Notes under the pieces: generated by a model | The model's database searches: none | What the model saw: only the letters and a program-made list of their open reading frames with translations | Told to the model about the DNA's origin: nothing | Translations under genes and position numbers: made by a program | Shown: in pieces, positions 1-10,903 of the stretch | How the letters are laid out: every line of letters starts with the position of its first letter | Numbering within the stretch: position 1 is the stretch's first letter | Origin: Niebla homalea | Taxonomy: Eukaryota > Ascomycota > Lecanoromycetes > Lecanorales > Ramalinaceae | NCBI GenBank assembly: GCA_019925105.1 | Contig: JAHGAU010000013.1 | Coordinates: forward strand, 744,001 to 808,000 | DNA: 64,000 bases | Direction: 5' to 3'

Positions 1-782
1 CGATAACGGGCCGAGGACCTTGCAATGCCGGTCAGTGACCATTGACGGGTAAAGCCAGGCCGATGTAACCTATCATTGGTCCAATACTCAGACTAGACAT
101 GCCTTGCAATCAGACTTGCTTCTCTCAGACTTTATCGCTGGAACGACAACCGGGTTTGAAACTCTCACTTACCCCCATCACGAACAAAGACAAGCCTAGC
201 GTTGCGATCACGGTACTCACATGGAACGCCTCGGTTATCGGTTCCTAGGTCAAAGTATACATGGATGAAGTGCAAGTTCTGTTGTGAGGAACCCTGGATC
301 AGCTAGGTCGTTCGCCAAAGCAGGAACGAGGCACGATCTCTTATCCAAGGGACGAACTCAAGATCGAGTGACTGACACGCAAGTACTCCCCGCCGAGACA
401 ATCAGCACGACCCCCACTTCTTACCATTGCTCATGTTCTTCGGATTCATTGGGTCTTCACTGCCATCTCACTGTACCTCGAGATGCTTTCCCTCGCCATG
501 GCCATGGCCCGCTTCCTCATCCTGGGGAGGAGCATCTGACTCGTGGCGGATGCATGCAAGGCCAGGGCCATCCCCGTACGATCGTGTGTTCTCGAGATCC
601 AGGGCCGGCCGCTCTGCATGCTGGATCGAAGATGCTACCGTGCTGTGTCTGGACAGATCCATCCAATCCCCAGCGCTAGCCCCCTTCCCATCTGCGTTCT
701 CAGCTGCTGACTTGCTGCACCTAGTAATCTCCGGTATGCGTGCAGAGCCTGTCAAATCAATAGCGCCATCACCGTTGGCCAT
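1..782 (-). pseudogene. Decayed MFS drug/polyamine-type transporter, N-terminal part
   Basis: The minus strand carries the start of a major facilitator superfamily transporter of the DHA1 type, running off the left edge. An acidic N-terminus opens with ATG at 782. The family hallmark DPMNPKN follows near 455-435, then VLIVSAGSTCV (about 410-375). An apparently intact intron (GTCAGT donor near 374, acceptor near 279) leads into TCTSSMYT and ITEAFHVSTVIATLGLSLF. The frame is broken three times. A TGA at 470-468 replaces the conserved Trp before the DPMNPKN motif. The run of five G at 415-411 is out of phase with the next segment. A TAG at 247-245 falls in the first extracellular loop. A remnant of LGPLS is visible at the edge (about 21-1). 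Family is recognised from motifs; loss of function is inferred from the stops. The rest of the gene lies outside the window. Confidence 0.72.
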
Positions 783-1624
783 AGAATTTTCCTCGCTGCC
801 ATCGATTGACTTTGTGGCTGCAGCTGACACGTCTAAATATAGTAAAATCGAAGCCTGAAGGCCTTGGTCGATTGGCCGGTCTCGGCTGCGACAGGTGTTG
901 AACCACGTCAACAGGGCACGACTGGACGAACTCTAACCTGCAAGACGTATGAAAATTTCTGTTAGTGATAGAAGTGACGGGAGCAGGGGGCCAAATGGAC
1001 TTTTGCCACCGTATTTACATAAACCCACCCCCCTTTTCCGCAGCGAGCTACTTCAAAAAAGCTCTCGCAGCATATGCACCAACAGAGGACGGTGGAGAAA
1101 GAATCAGATTGTATTTGAGATAGAGACAGCTCCCGGCCTCTTCTCCTCTCCCCCAGCAGTCAGTCGCTAGTCAGATTTGCTTGCTAATCCGTCCCCGGCA
1201 AGCCTGCTAGGTTCACGCGTAAAACGATATCATGGACATGACGCATCTGGAGACCCTCGGCCTCGGGAAGGCCGGCACGTTGGAGACCGTTGGAAGCTTG
1301 AGCAAAGCCTAAAGATGGCGCGCAGCATACCCGGCGTAAAGCCGAAATAATCATCAAGACGCTATCACAGGCATGGAATGGACATCGGTGGTGGGGTGAG
1401 ACAAGGAGGTGGTGGAAGAAGTGTGAGAAAATTCTTATGTACACAGTTGGAGGTCGTCCAAGGATGACATGTACATGGGACGGAATCCGATCAACCCCCA
1501 GTCATAACGTCGTAGCCCCATGTGCTGCCAAGAGAGGGCGGATCATGGTGGCTCCCAGGATCATGGCTCCAAAATCTGGACTTTCGTTCGGTATCAGTAT
1601 GCTGAAAAAGTTTCGTTCCAAGAT
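783..1624. other. Intergenic, no gene seen
   Basis: Former promoter of the decayed transporter and 3' flank of KCH1. The short open frames here show no protein family features. Nothing else recognised. Confidence 0.5.
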
Positions 1625-3760
1625 TCAGAATCTTGGCGGACGATATGTTGAGGGCGCTGCCCGACTCTCATTATTCACTCTTCGACCATTCAAAGGCCCG
1701 GGACCTGGACCCGCCGTGGCCGGTCTGAAAGGTACGAATGCCTGCTGTCCTGGTGGTGGGTTAGATGCACCGTAAGCATCGTAGATGGTGTCGTCGTACA
1801 TGCCTGCGCTCTGCGCGGCGGCGGGCGCAGTGCCTGACCGTTGGGGCACATGGGCTTCGCCAAAATAGTCTGTTGGGGGTGGGGCGGGTCGATATTGTTG
1901 GGGTTGGGTGAAGTTTCGGTGCTGACCTGTTGGAAATGACGGGTTGAATGGTGTGTAGCTACTCGCGTTCGATGATGGAAGCGGTGGAGGATTGAGGCTT
2001 GAGGGAGTTGGAGACTGCATCTCATATTCCTGCGTCGGCCTTCTGCTCAGGCCCGAGGGTCCAGGAAGAGGTCGGCGGTGTTGTGGCGACATGGAGGCTG
2101 CTGATGGGTCGCGCAGCATGGGATGGCGACCTGATCCTTGCATCGAGCCGGATGTAGGTGGCATTGGACGTCCACCCATTGCGCTGCTCTGACGCGGTGG
2201 CAAGCCCGTCCTTGACGGCCCCGCGCTGGCCGATCTCTGCGTGGTTTGAGACATGGCAGAAAAGCTTCGAGGTGGCGGGCCTCGATCGCTGCTTACCGAT
2301 CGGTCAGATTCCATCCTTGAAGGACCACTTGGAGGTGAATGACGGTTTGGTGTTCGATAGCCCATTTCTGCAGTCCCAGTCATCAAGGGCGCGTCAGAGG
2401 CATAGCTGGTATTTGATTGAAGTGAGGATTGGGTTCCGTTTCTCGAGGGAGCATCTGGTCGCTGATTGACCCCTACGAGACTGGGTAGAGTGGGCTCATG
2501 CTTCGTCGAGCCAGAGAGGCCACTTGGGCGCGGGGATGAAGGTCGCTCATTAAAAGGAGAGGCTGGTCGGAAGCCAAAGGGTGAGACAGGACGTGATTCG
2601 AAAGGAATAAGATTGGTCCCTGTAGTCTGTCTCGAGAGGGGAATAGGTGGTATCTCAGCACCAGTGTCCAAATTTGGTAGCGTTGGTTGACGCTTGTAGT
2701 CCAGATCGAGATTGCTTGCGGGTGCGCCTACGCTGGCGCCAACAGCTCCTGTGGCAACCCTGTTCACGCGGTCTTTGTAATCTTTGGCAATGGCTTTATC
2801 AACCTTCTTTCTCACAATCTGGTTCAACCGCTTTTCAATCTTTCTTCGGCAGAATTGTGTGAGGCTGCCATCGGCACTGGGTATGTGGTGCCACAAGAAG
2901 GTAATGTACATCACAAAGGCGACGAATAAGCTGACTGCCGAAAATATCCAGACGATGAGGACATAGAGCATTCCAAAGAGTATGGTTGCTTGTTGGGTAT
3001 TTGCGTCTGCCAATATCTGGACATTGATGAAGAATTGGGCGACCGAGGTGTGACCCTCACTCGGCGCATGTTGGCCGACAGGGATGAGTCTTGCCTTCAA
3101 GACAGAATAGAGTGTGAGAGCGTTGATGACCTGACGAGGTCCTTCGGCGAAAACAATACGTAACCAGGCTGAGCGGCATTAGTATATCATTGAGCATCTT
3201 CAGCTTCGGGCACCGACCTTCGAAGGAAAAGTAGGTGAACAGGGCGACGTATTCTGAGCCCTTGCGACCTTTTGTCAAGGCTGCAAAGACCAAAAATCTA
3301 CGCCATCCCCTTGCCTTTCCAGGTCGCACGCTCTCGATGCGGACGGCCAGCGGGTCTAGGTAGCTAGCCGTGATGACGCCAGTCCGCATGGCTCTAATGG
3401 CTCTCCACATGCGATATGCCAGCAATATCCATGAGAGGATAATGCATCCTGCAAAAACCCATCTTGACACTTCGAAGGGTATCCATGGCTTGACCTGACT
3501 TGACCAACGGTCGAAAAAGAGGAGGTTGGATGCTGTGTAGATGTCGACAATGTAGACTGCAATGCTTGTAACGAGGAGAATGTAGACAATGCCGTAGGAG
3601 AAGGGTGACCAGCAAGAGGTAGATTTAAAGTCGGAGAGGTTCTGGGGCATTGCTGTCAGTATCCACTGTCACACTCAAGATCCAATATGCTCACGAGGTA
3701 GTCCCAAGTTTGTTCATTTGTCGCGCTACCATATTTCTCGCGGTCACCAAAGCAGCCCAT
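1625..3760 (-). CDS. KCH1: KCH1/PRM6-type low-affinity potassium transporter
   Basis: Predicted 677 residues in three exons: 3760-3695, 3641-3218, 3168-1625; introns of 53 and 49 bases with GT-AG ends and a TACTAAT-like branch site in the second. The family (yeast Kch1/Prm6) mediates K+ influx at the plasma membrane linked to calcium signalling. The first exon codes for only 22 residues and begins MGCFGD, a signature for N-myristoylation plus palmitoylation. It is followed by the family motif NLSDFKSTSCWSP. Hydrophobic segments lie at about residues 35-60, 78-102, 150-165 and 215-250, including EAWLRIVFAEGPRQVINALT. The C-terminal 400 residues are Pro/Ser/Arg-rich and probably disordered cytoplasmic tail. 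The start was chosen because the upstream exon restores the conserved N-terminus; an ATG at 3650 inside the first intron is only an internal alternative. Confidence in family is high, in exact splice sites good. Confidence 0.88.
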
Positions 3761-4907
3761 TCTCAGATGTCTGGTCAAGTGTGGGACCTGCCCGGGGACT
3801 GATGGTATCCCCTCGCGCAAGATCAACCTGCGCGGGAAATTTTGTGTCGTGGGGTCTGGGTTGGTGACATGTGGTTCTTTGTGCAGTAAGACCACAACAG
3901 AGTTTCAAGCGACCAGATTGTTCGACCGGAAGTGGCAAGGTTCAGGTTGCGATCCATTATCCTACACTCGAAGCAAGGCCCATTGTTCGATATAGCAAGT
4001 GCGGTAACGTATGAGTGGAAATCGTCCGTGTATTTTTCCACAAAGGATTGACGGACGGTTTTGTATGAGGATTGATTAATGAATGATATAGATGGACTGC
4101 GATGCCAGATGCAGTCCGATGATGTGGATGAGGAATGTTGTCGTTGGCGCAAAATGAGGGTATGTGTTGGAAATGATTAGAAGGAGCGATCAAATGATGT
4201 TTATGCTACCGTGTGCTCTGGTAGAAAGAGAGTTTGTGAGTGAATCTGGGCAACGTTTCAGAATGAGTGACGGCGATGGGATGGTGTAAATGAATGACAA
4301 GTTGTCAAGCTTTGAATATCAACGACTGGCAGCTGTGGCTCCGTGCCCCCTCGAAGGCTGTACCTGACAGTACCGCGGGCGCTAAGCCAAGGGCGCTAAT
4401 TACGGAGTACCGCTTGGGGGGGTCGCAATACCTCTTCGGCTGTCAATGGGGTATCTGAAGAGCTTGGCATTGATCCGCACCAAAACCACCACAGCATAAA
4501 TGAGCTAGTAGATTAAATATTGGATTACTGTGGAGTCTTGATTCCAGAACACGGCAAAAATCAGATGTAGGAATATCTGAGATTGAAGAGTACATCCTAG
4601 TTGGAAAAAGCCAAGTTCGTTGCTCCAGAGGCTCCTGCATGCGCTCGGACTTCTATAAAACCCCAAACAATTCTTGTTTCAGTCATGACCACAGATGCGT
4701 TGCGAGAACCAACCATAATACTCTCGAAGACCACTCTTTCTCGACGAACTTGAAAGGACTTGTGCAATCAGACACATCCCTAGCTCTGTTCGAGCTAAAG
4801 TACGAGATGTTTTATTTTGCAGGTCGGACGCCTTGTAAATTGTGCGAGCGATTGAGATCGCGCTGAGACGTCCCTAGCTCTTTCAAGCTAGAGTACGAGA
4901 TGCCTCT
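3761..4907. other. Intergenic with paired hairpins near its right end
   Basis: Upstream region of KCH1 and 3' flank of the coiled-coil gene; both are on the minus strand. No coding family recognised in its short open frames. Two related hairpin-forming repeats occur at 4777-4809 and 4871-4902, described separately. Confidence 0.5.
4777..4902. repeat. Two direct copies of a 32-33 base hairpin element
   Basis: Copies at 4777-4809 and 4871-4902 share TCCCTAGCTC at one end and GTACGAGATG at the other. Each centre can fold: in the first the arms are TAGCTC and GAGCTA, in the second TAGCT and AGCTA, while the loops differ. They lie just beyond the stop codon (4908) of the minus-strand coiled-coil gene, so would be in its 3' untranslated region. 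Role unknown. Confidence 0.6.
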
Positions 4908-6795
4908 TCACTGATCGTCACCTGCATCCAGAATTTTCCAAGTGAAGCCAGGAGGGTACTTGGGTGGAGGTGGCTTGGCTGGCTTCTTCCTCTTCTTGCC
5001 TACCCCTGCCCGCTGCGTAAGTGGCTCTGGTTTTGACGACGAAAGGCTGAACGAGTCCTTGAAAGCTTGATTGAAGTTGTCATCCTTGACCTTCTGACGC
5101 TTGGTAGCGAGTTCGCCTTGAAGGCCACCAGTTCCTGCCATCGACTGGTCCAACTCTTCGTCGAACGAGTCGCTATCGTCGTTGTCCTGGGTGAACTTCC
5201 GCTTCTTGGCCTCTTGCTTAGCCTTCGATCGGGCGTCTAGGTCATCTGGTTCTGGAGCTGCTCCTGACATTGCTTCGAGCTGCTTAACGCGTGCCCGCAA
5301 CTCAGCAATCTCCTTGTCCTTGCCGTTGATCTCAGTTGTTTTACGCATAGAGGCCTGGCCACCTTGAACGATGATGTTCATTGTCTTCTGGTTGGCAGCC
5401 TTGGCTTTCTGCTCGAGCTGAGCGTTCTCCGCGAACAAGCGCTTTCGCTGAGTGGCCAAGGTCTTGCGCTCAGCTGCCACGGCGTCTCGCTCATTGGTCA
5501 AGGAGTCTCGTTCAGTCTTGAGAGAGTCCCGCTCCGCCACCAGAGTACCCACGTTGCCTCGCTCGGCCTTGAGAGTGTTGTCGAGCTGCTGGACATTTGC
5601 TTCGAGGCGTGTCTTGTCATCCCGCAATCCTTGGCAGGCAGCCAGCTCAGAACGTAGTGACCGCTCGACCTGGGCCTTCTGGTCCTTGGTGGTCTTGAGC
5701 TGGTCACTGGCCGTCTTGAGCTGGCTGTTTACGTTTGCAGCCTGGCTCTGAAGTCGGAGAGCGACATCCTTGTCTGCAGAAGCCTGGGTTTCTGCGATCC
5801 CCTTGGCCTGCAACGCCTGGTCTCGTTCCGTTCGCAGCGTCTGCTTCTCGGCATTCACTGTATCAACATGACCTTGGGCCTGCTGGAGAATGTCGTTTTT
5901 CTCCTGCTGTGAATCGGCAGCCAGCTTCTGCTTGTACGATTGTATGCCCGAAGCGTTGGCGAGCTGTTGCACCTGGCCTCTCAGTCCGTCGGCCACTGCG
6001 TCCTTGGCAGCAAAGGTTCTCTGTGCCGTCTCACGGTCTGTCGATGCCTGGTCAAGATACCGCTTTGCGTCTGCCGTTTTCTCTTGGTAGAGCTCACAGC
6101 CGGCCTTCCAGTATCGGTCCTTCTCCGCTGTGACATCCTTGATCTGTTGCTGCAAGGAACCTTCTCGCTGCTTCGAGGCTTCAAGCTCGTCTTGCAGCGA
6201 GTGGCTCGCCTTTGCAACCTCCCGATCGAAGTTGTCTCTGAGGCCGTAGTACTGGCCTTGGTACTTCCTGAAGCTGTGGTCGGACATGTTGCGCTCGTTT
6301 TGAGCCTGTCGCCATTTGCGCCCCAGTTTCGCATTTTCGTCCTCCAGCAGTAAGCAGTTCTGACGATGCCGAAAGATCTCCTCCCTGTTCGCTTTGGAAT
6401 TGTCGCGGCTCCTACGCTCGGAGTCTTCAACATGAGCCTCGAGTTCTTGGATTCTCCGAACGACGGCCTCGTATGTGTTCCTCTGCTCGGACTCTGCCAA
6501 TTTCCTGACTTCAGCAATCTTTCTTGCTTGTTCGTCTTTGGCCTTCTTGAGTTCGTTACGGAACTGGTGACGTTCGACCATTGCGCGGTACTGATCAATG
6601 ACAGTGAAAATCAAAGAGGCCACGCCCAAGTATGGTCCCAATTGACCGATTCCATCCCCCTTTTTGCAGCGATTAGAGAAGATGTAGCAGTGGTGCAGGG
6701 AACAAACATACCTCAGCTGCCGCTTTGAACAGCTGCGAGACGAGTAGAAGCAGCGAAAGGATCGAGAACACAGCAATGTAGTTGATGTGCAGCAT
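4908..6795 (-). CDS. Membrane-anchored long coiled-coil protein, function unknown
   Basis: Predicted 611 residues in two exons: 6795-6712 and 6659-4908; the 52-base intron has a GTATGT donor and AAAAAG acceptor. The start at 6795 is chosen because it gives a clean hydrophobic N-terminus (residues 3-23, rich in Ile/Leu/Val) resembling a signal anchor. A second, weaker hydrophobic stretch occurs around 34-50. From about residue 55 to 500 the protein is a continuous, highly charged coiled coil (many Lys/Glu/Gln/Ala heptads), like SMC or myosin rods but without an ATPase domain. The C-terminal 100 residues are basic and Pro-rich with clusters such as KKRKF and GKKRKK that could be nuclear localisation signals. 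I do not recognise a named family. Such a layout suits a nuclear-envelope or ER tether, but that is inference. Confidence 0.75.
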
Positions 6796-7339
6796 AGTGA
6801 CGAATGGTGAAGACAGAGGCGACAACAAGGCAGTATGTTGAGCAGAGAATGAGATGGTGAAGTGGTAGTGTGGACAGTGCTTTCTTAGTAGAGTTGATGG
6901 AATGTGATGGGATTCTCTGCAAGTGTGCGTATATGTTTATGGTTATGAGGTAATGCAAGATGGTGAGCAACGTGTATGGATGTTGATGATAACAGTTGCA
7001 AGACGGTAGAATCTGTGATGTTGAAGAATGAAGGAGGAGGAAGGCAGGAATTAACTTAAATGCTGGTAGATGGTGGGGAATATCAACACTACGTTGTTGT
7101 GTTGACAGTCACGGGGGGGAACCGTGTCATCGTGGTATAACACACTTGAGATTCACAGGCTACTGCCCACCTTGTGTCATCACCAACAGTTCTCAGCATG
7201 CCGTCTGGTGACACTTCCAGTACTCTGGAGCTCATTGTGTGGCTCGAAAACCGATCTAGTATACACTGAGATCAATTTGGTCGCTGTGATAGGGCGCAGT
7301 TCGTGAGATGCTCGTGCACGCCCTTTTCACTGGTCTTAG
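6796..7339. other. Intergenic, no gene seen
   Basis: Promoter side of the coiled-coil gene (minus strand) and 3' flank of the E1 beta gene (also minus strand). No further feature supported. Confidence 0.5.
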
Positions 7340-8624
7340 TCAGTACTGAATTACCCTCTTGATAGCATCATATATCCCTAGATTGAAATTAGTGATGACC
7401 GTCGATCAAACATGGCTACCGCACTGCTCACGGGTAACATCAGGCACGTTGAATCTTTCGAACGTCAATCCCATATGAGTTGCCCATCCACCAAGTCTTT
7501 GCACCGGAGCTTCAAGCCGAAGGAAAGCACCCTCCTGGATTGTTGCCGCTACTTCTGCCCCAACACCAGCATTGATCATAGACTCATGCACAACAATAGC
7601 CCGGCTCGTCTTCCTGACGCTCTCAAGGACGGTCTCTCTATCCCAGGGACACAGGGTCCTGAGATCTACCAGCTCAACACTGATACCGAAATCTTTCTCG
7701 GCAGTCGCGATCGCCGAAGAGCACAGATACAGCGGATGACCGTAGGATATGACGGTAACATCGCTGCCTGATTTGACCACATCCGCCTTGGAAAGATCAA
7801 GTTGATATGCTTCATTTGGTACTTGCTCGACCGCCGCACGATACAGAATCTTGGGTTCCATGAAGATGACGGGGTCATTGTCAGCGATGGAAGCAAGCAA
7901 AAGACCCTTGGCCTGAGCGGGCGAACGCGGCATTACTACTCTCAGACCTGGAATGTGAGTGAAGAGAGCTTCTGGAGATTGAGAATGGTACCTGGCAATC
8001 GTCAGTGATATCTGGAGTGCCCTTCATTCCAGAAACGACTGACAAGGCCCCATGTCCAACGACACCGCATGGCATCCTTATCACCAGTCCGCCGATATTA
8101 CCACCTGTAGCACCCTCTCGATATCTCCACTTGGCGGCCTCATTCACGAGCTGATCGAAGGCCGGATAGACATAATCGGCGAATTGGATTTCTGCTATTG
8201 CTCGCATACCCTGCGCTGCTGCTCCAATCGCAAAGCCTGCAATGCCTTGTTCTGTCAGAGGCGTGTTAAACACCCTCTCTGAGCCGAAGTCGGAAGACAA
8301 GCCCATGGTGCACCGAAAGACACCTCCAAAGTGAACATCTTCGCCGAAGATGAGCGTGCGTTCATCAGTCTGGAGGGCATGCCTCAAAGCGCTGTTGATA
8401 GCTTGGTAGAGGTTCTGCCGCGTCGAGGGTGAGCTAGTAGGATACTGAGAGTTTCCATGCAGGCTCGAGGGGCTATGATGAAGCAGGGGGTGTGTAGAGT
8501 AATCGATGGGTACGTTCAGCCGGGGAGTGGTAGCTGCTGTCGTATGAGAGCGGACGCCATGCTGTATTGGGCTCCAACCCTGTGGCAGCCTTATCAATCT
8601 CCATAGCCTAGAACATACGACCAT
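7340..8624 (-). CDS. BCKDHB: 2-oxoisovalerate dehydrogenase E1 subunit beta, mitochondrial
   Basis: Predicted 392 residues in three exons: 8624-8044, 7991-7432, 7377-7340; introns of 52 and 54 bases. This is the beta half of the thiamin-diphosphate E1 component of the branched-chain 2-oxoacid dehydrogenase complex, which oxidatively decarboxylates the keto acids of Leu, Ile and Val in the mitochondrial matrix. Visible family motifs include [46 protein letters not shown] (restored across intron 1) and [14 protein letters not shown]. The last exon supplies the normal C-terminal helix [12 protein letters not shown]. The start at 8624 gives an Arg-rich, acid-free mitochondrial presequence and the usual family length; a longer in-frame start at 8738 would lack this. 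Identity is secure; the start codon is less so. Confidence 0.92.
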
Positions 8625-9084
8625 TGTAACAAGCCCATTATGCACAATGGTCTTTGCATGAGCGCACCCTCTGTAGTATAAGCAGCAATTGAAGCCTGCC
8701 ACTCGCAGATACAGTATGACGTCTCTTCCAAGCATCACGCGTAGTGTTCATACTAGCGGTATGATATGTACAGTGTTAAATCGCATCTGTCTTGATTTTC
8801 ATAGTTGGTGCAATGATGCACTCGGTCGAGCCTTAGGATGAGGATTGGCCGAGAGAATGCAAGTCTTTGAGAAAGCCAACATTACCTCATTTTGATCGGG
8901 TTCGACGACAGAGACCATGGATTTACGGATATGGTTTAGGCTATTTGTGCTGCCATTTGAGTCTGGACACGCTCAACGTAATCAATTAAACAGGTGGAAT
9001 GGATCGAGGAAAACATGCTTTCGATAAATGGGCCAACGGTCCAGGGTAGTGTGATCAGTCAAATCCAATTCATGATGACCATAT
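8625..9084. other. Intergenic, no gene seen
   Basis: Lies between the start of the E1 beta gene and the stop of the hydrolase gene, both on the minus strand. No additional feature recognised. Confidence 0.5.
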
Positions 9085-10168
9085 CTAGGCATGTTTTTCG
9101 ATGAAAGACTCTATCGCGGCCATGCCTATATCAGCCTGAGCACCCTTGGTTTCCTTGGGGAACATGCAATAGCCATGAGCTGCGCCAGGAACAATGAGGG
9201 TTTCTGTTGTTGCCCCGGCCATCTGATACTTCGCACTCATGAAAACAGTGTCATCAAGCAGACAGTCCTCTGTGCCGCATGTAAACAAAGCGGGTGGAAG
9301 TCTCCCACGCAGACTTTGAAGGTCCGCGAATAATGGACTCACAGCAGGATCCCGCTTCTCCTCATGCGACATTGCAGGTACGAAGACCTCAATATAATGG
9401 TCCAGAACGTCCTTGTCTATTACCAAGGTTCCGGGTTTCTTGAAATGGTATGTCGAAGGAGTCATGGTTAAATCATACCAGCCAAAGTTCAAGATGAGGC
9501 CCTTCAAGTTGAAGGTATTGTACACTGGCTTCTGGTGCTGCAACAGGTGCAATGCAGTGAGGAGACTCAGATGCGCACCAGCACTTTCGCCACCAAAGAA
9601 CCCAAGGTCGGCGCCAAAATGACTTCGAGCATTGTCAATGAGCCATTCGGCTACATCATAGCAATCGTTTGGTCCGGCGGGAAATGGATCCTCTGGAGCC
9701 AACCTGTAGCCGACAGAGAGCATCAAAAGCGAGTTTGCATTGGCCTGATCCTGCAGAGCCGCATCCTGGGATTTCTCAGAGCTCAGGACCCATCCGCCTC
9801 CGTGTACGTGCATGAAGACAGCCCTGATGATCTTTCCGTTGGTCGGCCTCAACACCCTGCATGGTATACCGCGCCCGGCGTCTCTTGATGGTATATCCAA
9901 CGATTGAGCGGAATCAAGCAGGCCCCGCGCTGGCAAAGGTGTCTCGCCGCTGTCACGCATCTCGCGATAGCGTTGTGCGCCCACCTAGCATGCATTGGCG
10001 TTTGATGATAGAGCGTCTGGGATGGTTTCATCGAGTACTCACCTCGTACCATTTCGGAATTTGCAATGCGAGGTTCATCAGGTTTTCGTTGAAAGTTGCA
10101 GCATCATCAGGAATGGACGAGGGCGCAAATAGCCTCGAGTCCAACTTAACAGAATTTGCTGAGGCCAT
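9085..10168 (-). CDS. Alpha/beta hydrolase fold-3 esterase (HSL-like family)
   Basis: Predicted 341 residues in two exons: 10168-10043 and 9984-9085, with a 58-base intron (GTGAGT donor, GCTAG acceptor). The hormone-sensitive-lipase-like family of carboxylesterases is recognised from the oxyanion-hole motif HGGGW (about residues 103-107), the nucleophile elbow GESAG (Ser about 176), the acid GTEDC (Asp about 282) and the His in AAHGY (about 312). The spacing fits a complete catalytic triad. There is no signal peptide, so a cytosolic esterase or lactonase is likely; the substrate cannot be told. The first exon was added because the second starts in mid-frame with GTG directly after a splice acceptor. 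The gene is divergent from the flavin oxidoreductase fusion 735 bases away and may share regulation with it (inference). Confidence 0.88.
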
Positions 10169-10903
10169 ATCTGAACTACCACCAGGGCTAATGGATAACC
10201 GTAATGTAGAGGAAAGAGATGATTGCTGAATGTTGAGCCTTTATTCAACAAATACTGCTATAGTAAAGTCAGAACGTTGCCTATTCAACAGGAATTAGAG
10301 GGCACAATCACATGAGGAAAACGAATCGTCTATTTAAGCCACGGCATCCAGATAAAGGCCGGATGCCGATCGAGTGGCTACTTCATAACGGTGAGGGGTC
10401 AAGATATGCACTTGTTATGGAGGGGTAGAGCTGCAGCTGCCCTCTAGTACATATCAAAGCAAATGCTCCCGGTCTTGATGAGAAGTCATTGACTCTTGAG
10501 TAACGAATACTCGCTACTGATATGAGTCCCGGTAATTATACTGTGAAGTACGAGAGTATAAAGGACCAAAAAGATGACATATCAACCGGCTCAAGCCGCT
10601 TTAGCGGTCTAGCCGGGACCTGGGACGATGCTCTACTCTTGCATCGAGTTAATCGCAACATATATTTATTCAATTGCATTGATATAGTGCTCTAAAAGAA
10701 GAAGGTCTTCCGTGGCTACGAGACGAACTCACGCACCCATTGCTTGAAGCACTTAAAGGTTTGAGCCTCAGTGCTGTGTCTTATAGATATTCAACATGTT
10801 GGCTTTCTGTTACTTCTGTTCTATGCTTCAGGCTTCTACCATATCATCATCCTTCATGTGAAGAGTTGATCTCTCTAAATATCTTTCTTTTTTGTAAGAG
10901 AGC
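10169..10903. other. Divergent promoter region
   Basis: Separates the 5' ends of the esterase (minus) and the flavin oxidoreductase fusion (plus). It is AT-rich relative to the genes. No specific operator identified. Confidence 0.5.

Noticed and set aside
5182..6728. Long plus-strand open frames opposite the coiled-coil gene
   Set aside because: They mirror the regular codon pattern of the minus-strand coiled coil, have no domain features and are shadows.
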